DNA from: an uncultured Actinomycetes bacterium | Lineage (GTDB): Bacteria; Actinomycetota; Actinomycetes; S36-B12 | DNA: 7,673 nt | Direction: 5' to 3' | Assembly: GCA_903918595.1 (NCBI GenBank) | Contig: CAIXFB010000237.1 | Location: 1 to 7,673 of the forward strand | Notes under the pieces: model-generated | What the model saw: the letters and a program-made list of their open reading frames with translations, nothing else | Told to the model about the DNA's origin: nothing | The model's database searches: none | In this document: piece after piece, positions 5,369-7,673 of the stretch | How positions within the stretch are numbered: the stretch's first letter is position 1 | How the letters are laid out: each line of letters starts with the position of its first letter | Program-made: the position numbers and the translations under genes

Positions 5369-5450
5369 ATCCGACCGGGTTAAATCACCATTCGGGGCAT
5401 GAAAACCAAGCAATTCTGGTGATTTGGCCCGGGAAACGGGCGAAATCGCC
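5369..5450 (-). repeat. structured repeat copy B (X-X'-X), inverted relative to copy A
   Basis: Read on the minus strand, X (GGCGATTTCGCCCG) spans 5450-5437, X' (CGGGCCAAATCACC) 5431-5418, and the second X-like unit (GGTGATTTAACCCG) 5389-5376. Order and spacing are identical to copy A. It begins 8 bases after the accD stop codon and ends about 70 bases before the nuclease ATG. It therefore separates the lipid operon from the nuclease gene, which is on the same strand. Confidence 0.8.
5418..5450 (-). terminator. hairpin after accD, probable terminator of the fabF-accD operon
   Basis: The 14-base arms pair at 12 positions around TTTCC, with mismatches C-A at position 3 and C-C at position 9. 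Compared with copy A, stem position 10 changes from A-T to G-C on both sides, keeping the pair. A loosely T-rich stretch follows (TTGGTTTTC, 5409-5401). It would limit read-through from accD into the nuclease gene. Confidence 0.6.
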
Positions 5451-5457
5451 AAGGGGG

Positions 5458-6867
5458 CTACAGCGGGATGTTGCCGTGCTGTCCGCGCGCGCCCGGGGTA
5501 TCCCAGATCACTTGGGCAACAGCGCGCCGGGTGTGGCTGGGTGAGACAACCTCATCAACCATTCCCATCTCCACAGCCTTCTTGATGCCACCCGAGATGA
5601 CCTCGTGCTCGGCAGCGAGTTCAAGTTCGACCTGCTCACGGCTTTCTTGTGGTACTTCAGCCAGGCGCCTGCGGTGCAGGATGCGAATGGCTGCGACGGC
5701 ACCCATGACAGCGACTTCGGCATCTGGCCACGCGTAAACGCGGGTCGCACCGAGGGAAGCCGAGTTCATCGCAACGTAGGCGCCGCCGTATGCCTTACGG
5801 GTGACAACAGTTACCCGAGGCACAACGCATTCGGCAAAGGCGTGGAGCAACTTGGCACCGCGCCGCACCACTCCTTCCCATTCCTGACCAAGCCCGGGTA
5901 GGTAGCCAGGTACGTCGACCAACACGATGAGAGGCACGGCGAATGCATCGCACATGCGAACAAACCGGGCGGCCTTCTCGGCACTCGAGGAATCAAGGCA
6001 ACCGCCGAGTCGAAGTGGGTTATTCGCGACGATGCCCACGGTGCGACCACCGAGACGGCCGAGTGCAACCACGATGTTGGGCGCCCAGCGTTCATGCAGT
6101 TCCACACATGTGCCTGGGTCAAGGAAACCTTCAACGAGAGGGTGCACGTCGTAAGCGCGGCGGGAAGATTCGGGCATGAAGGAACCGAGATCGATGTCTT
6201 CGACGGAATCCAAATCCATGGACCCCTGGTGCCCGAGCAAGTTCACGAGTTTGCGGGCCTCGCCAAGAGCTTCGGCTTCAGAGTCGGTAGTGATATGCAC
6301 GACGCCGCTGCGCCGGCCATGGGGTTCAGGTCCGCCGAGGCTGTCCATATCGACCTGCTCGCCGGTCACGGACTTCACGACCTCTGGGCCGGTCACAAAA
6401 ATGCGGCCGGCTGGGCCAAGAATCACAATGTCGGTGAGCGCGGGACCGTAGGCAGCACCACCTGCTGCTGGGCCAAGCACCACAGAGATTTGCGGCACTT
6501 TGCCGGAGATTCGGGTCTGGGCTGCGAACACTCGTCCGACCGCGTCGAGGCTTGCAACACCTTCGCGCAACCGAGCCCCGCCTGAATGCCAAATACCGAC
6601 GACGGGGGAGGAGTCCGCGAAAGCGCGGTCATATGCAGTGACGATCGCGCGGCAACCTTCGGCTCCCATCGCGCCACCCTGCACCGTTGGGTCGGTTGCA
6701 AAGGCAACGACGTTGGTTCCCATTGCTCGACCTGCAGCTACGAGTACTCCGCGATCATCATTGGGTGTGACCAGTGTGAATTCACCATCGTCAAAGAACG
6801 CAGCAAGGCGGACAAGTGGCGAACGCGGGTCAATTTGTTCGACGGATTCGGTGACTGCCGTAGACAT
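5458..6867 (-). CDS. accD: acyl-CoA carboxylase carboxyltransferase (beta) subunit, AccD6-like
   Basis: This 469-residue protein has both crotonase-like halves of a biotin-dependent carboxyltransferase, which moves CO2 from carboxybiotin to acetyl-CoA or propionyl-CoA. The N-terminal half shows GGAMGAEGCRAIVTAYDRA (64-82), the oxyanion segment SGGARLREG (95-103), and GPAAGGAAYGPALTD (132-146). The C-terminal half shows NNPLRLGGCLDSSSAEKAAR (282-301), FAVPLIVLVDVPGYLPG (309-325), the second oxyanion segment KAYGGAYVAMNS (358-369), and DAEVAVMGA followed by ILHRR. Length and position directly after a KasA/FabF-type gene resemble mycobacterial AccD6, which supplies malonyl-CoA for fatty-acid elongation, so an acetyl-CoA role is favoured, though propionyl-CoA use cannot be excluded. 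The ATG at 6867 follows the fabF stop by one base. Its AGGAG site lies within the last fabF codons. The biotin-carrying alpha subunit is not in this window. The gene ends in TAG directly before repeat copy B. Confidence 0.92.
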   Translation of the reverse strand: MSTAVTESVEQIDPRSPLVRLAAFFDDGEFTLVTPNDDRGVLVAAGRAMGTNVVAFATDPTVQGGAMGAEGCRAIVTAYDRAFADSSPVVGIWHSGGARLREGVASLDAVGRVFAAQTRISGKVPQISVVLGPAAGGAAYGPALTDIVILGPAGRIFVTGPEVVKSVTGEQVDMDSLGGPEPHGRRSGVVHITTDSEAEALGEARKLVNLLGHQGSMDLDSVEDIDLGSFMPESSRRAYDVHPLVEGFLDPGTCVELHERWAPNIVVALGRLGGRTVGIVANNPLRLGGCLDSSSAEKAARFVRMCDAFAVPLIVLVDVPGYLPGLGQEWEGVVRRGAKLLHAFAECVVPRVTVVTRKAYGGAYVAMNSASLGATRVYAWPDAEVAVMGAVAAIRILHRRRLAEVPQESREQVELELAAEHEVISGGIKKAVEMGMVDEVVSPSHTRRAVAQVIWDTPGARGQHGNIPL

Positions 6868-6868
6868 T

Positions 6869-7673
6869 TCAGTTGCTCCTGAACACTAGGGCGACGTCGT
6901 GTCCGCCAAAACCAAACGAGTTATTGAGAGCAGCAATATCGCCGGCTGGCAAAGGTCGCGGCGACGTGGCAACGTCGAGGTCGATGGCCGGATCCATGTT
7001 GGTGAGATTTGCCGTGGGAGGTACCACGCGCTCGCGGATGGCCAAGATGGTGAAAATGGATTCGATTGCTCCGGCGCCACCGAGTAGATGCCCGGTCATG
7101 GACTTGGTGCCGGTGACCACAGTGGAATCAGCATGTGAACCGAGTGCAGCCCGGATTGCAGTGGCCTCAGCGATGTCACCCTGCGGAGTAGATGTCGCGT
7201 GCGCATTGATGTGCACGATGTCTTTTGGTGCCAGGCCCGCATCGCGTATCGCGGCGAGAATTGCGCGCGATGCGCCTCGACCTTCGGGGTCGGGCTGAGC
7301 GATGTGATGGCCATCTGAGGTGAGGCCGGCCCCGCCGTAAACGCCGTGGATTGTGGCGCCACGAGCCTCTGCGTGTTCGCGAGATTCAAGAACGACGACG
7401 CCAGCGCCTTCACCCATCACAAAGCCGTCGCGATCTACGTCGTATGGACGGGATGCAGATTGCGGATCATCGTTGCGGGTGGAGAGCGCGCGCATGGCGG
7501 CAAACCCAGCCATGGTGAGAGCGCAGATCACCGCCTCGGTGCCGCCTGCAACAACAACGTCAGCACGGTCCTCTTGGATCATGCGGGCCGCATAGGAGAT
7601 CGCTTCAGCACCAGATGCGCAGGCGCTGACTGGGGTGTGTACGCCGGCGCGCGCACCAAGTTCGAGGCCAACA
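6869..7673 (-). CDS. fabF: beta-ketoacyl-ACP synthase II, FabF/KasA type (N-terminal part outside window)
   Basis: The frame is open to the right edge, giving 267 visible residues of a protein normally about 410-420 long, so roughly the first third is missing. The elongating condensing-enzyme triad is complete: the catalytic Cys in TPVSACASGAEAI (codon 7621-7619), His in HINAHATSTPQGD (about visible residue 158), and Lys-His in TKSMTGHLLGGAGAIES (His about 195). Other family segments are ADVVVAGGTEA, RPYDVDRDGFVMGEGAGVVV and the C-terminal NNSFGFGGHDVALVF, whose GGHD resembles KasA more than the GGTN of E. coli FabF. It condenses malonyl-ACP with a growing acyl-ACP in the cytosol. In Actinobacteria it usually follows fabD, fabH and acpP, which would lie to the right of this window. 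The ATG at 7582 is internal, not the start. The stop codon is one base from accD. Confidence 0.95.
   Translation of the reverse strand, partial: VGLELGARAGVHTPVSACASGAEAISYAARMIQEDRADVVVAGGTEAVICALTMAGFAAMRALSTRNDDPQSASRPYDVDRDGFVMGEGAGVVVLESREHAEARGATIHGVYGGAGLTSDGHHIAQPDPEGRGASRAILAAIRDAGLAPKDIVHINAHATSTPQGDIAEATAIRAALGSHADSTVVTGTKSMTGHLLGGAGAIESIFTILAIRERVVPPTANLTNMDPAIDLDVATSPRPLPAGDIAALNNSFGFGGHDVALVFRSN
6876..6880 (-). promoter_or_regulatory. ribosome binding site of accD, inside the 3' end of fabF
   Basis: AGGAG on the minus strand lies 8 bases upstream of the accD ATG and overlaps the fabF codons for its final Arg-Ser. This supports the 6867 start and coupled expression. Confidence 0.75.

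Noticed and set aside
4179..5450. The inverted repeats as terminal inverted repeats of a transposon or integron-like cassette
   Set aside because: There is no transposase or integrase, no direct target duplication outside the repeats, and the repeats coincide with gene ends, where terminators are expected. An independent repeat family is simpler.
5300..5452. N-terminal extension of the nuclease-like gene, adding 51 residues from an upstream start at 5452
   Set aside because: The extension reads through repeat copy B, and the same peptide-like string appears when copy A is translated at 4177 on the other strand. It reflects the nucleotide repeat, not a protein domain, and the winged-helix region begins only after the ATG at 5299.
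6500..7298. Plus-strand open frames antisense to accD and fabF
   Set aside because: They overlap highly conserved catalytic domains on the minus strand and show no family motifs or ribosome binding sites.
1..7673. tRNA or rRNA genes, CRISPR arrays, riboswitches
   Set aside because: I saw no cloverleaf with a tRNA-like TΨC arm, no regularly spaced direct repeats, and no recognisable riboswitch consensus on either strand.

Overview
The window looks like chromosomal DNA of an actinobacterium (Actinomycetota) of moderately high GC content. The main support is a DUF3145-family gene, a family I know only from Actinobacteria, lying beside a type II fatty-acid-synthesis block in which a KasA/FabF-type ketosynthase is followed directly by an acyl-CoA carboxylase beta subunit, an order resembling the mycobacterial kasA/kasB-accD6 locus. 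GTG starts are used alongside ATG. I cannot name a genus.

Layout, left to right. (1) Positions 1-734, plus strand: the C-terminal part of a TDT/SLAC1-type membrane transporter, cut by the window edge. (2) Positions 821-2910, plus strand: a two-gene unit with an ATGA overlap, a group II PLP-dependent amino-acid decarboxylase followed by a six-helix GAP/LysE-like membrane protein. (3) Positions 2891-3472, minus strand: a BioY biotin-uptake protein whose 3' end overlaps the previous gene by 20 bases. A 16-base near-palindrome lies in the divergent promoter region. (4) Positions 3622-4170, plus strand: the DUF3145 protein. (5) Positions 4171-5457: a single minus-strand gene for a predicted nuclease-like protein (AbiEi-type winged helix plus PD-(D/E)XK domain), flanked by two inverted copies of a structured repeat. 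Each copy starts within 11 bases of the stop codon of the neighbouring housekeeping gene. (6) Positions 5458-7673, minus strand: accD preceded by the 3' part of fabF, one base apart, as one operon entering from the right edge.

How the genes relate. FabF and AccD supply elongation and malonyl-CoA synthesis for fatty acids. AccD works with a biotin-carrying alpha subunit encoded elsewhere, so the nearby BioY is thematically linked, although it is transcribed separately. The decarboxylase and membrane protein are probably co-translated and may form an amino-acid decarboxylation/export pair, but the substrate is unknown.

The least ordinary part is 4171-5457. A defence-like nuclease gene sits alone between housekeeping genes and is insulated on both sides by hairpin repeats of the form X-X'-X. 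The two copies share spacing and show paired base changes that keep the stems. There are no tRNA or rRNA genes, CRISPR arrays or transposases, and no gene-free stretch longer than 300 bases.
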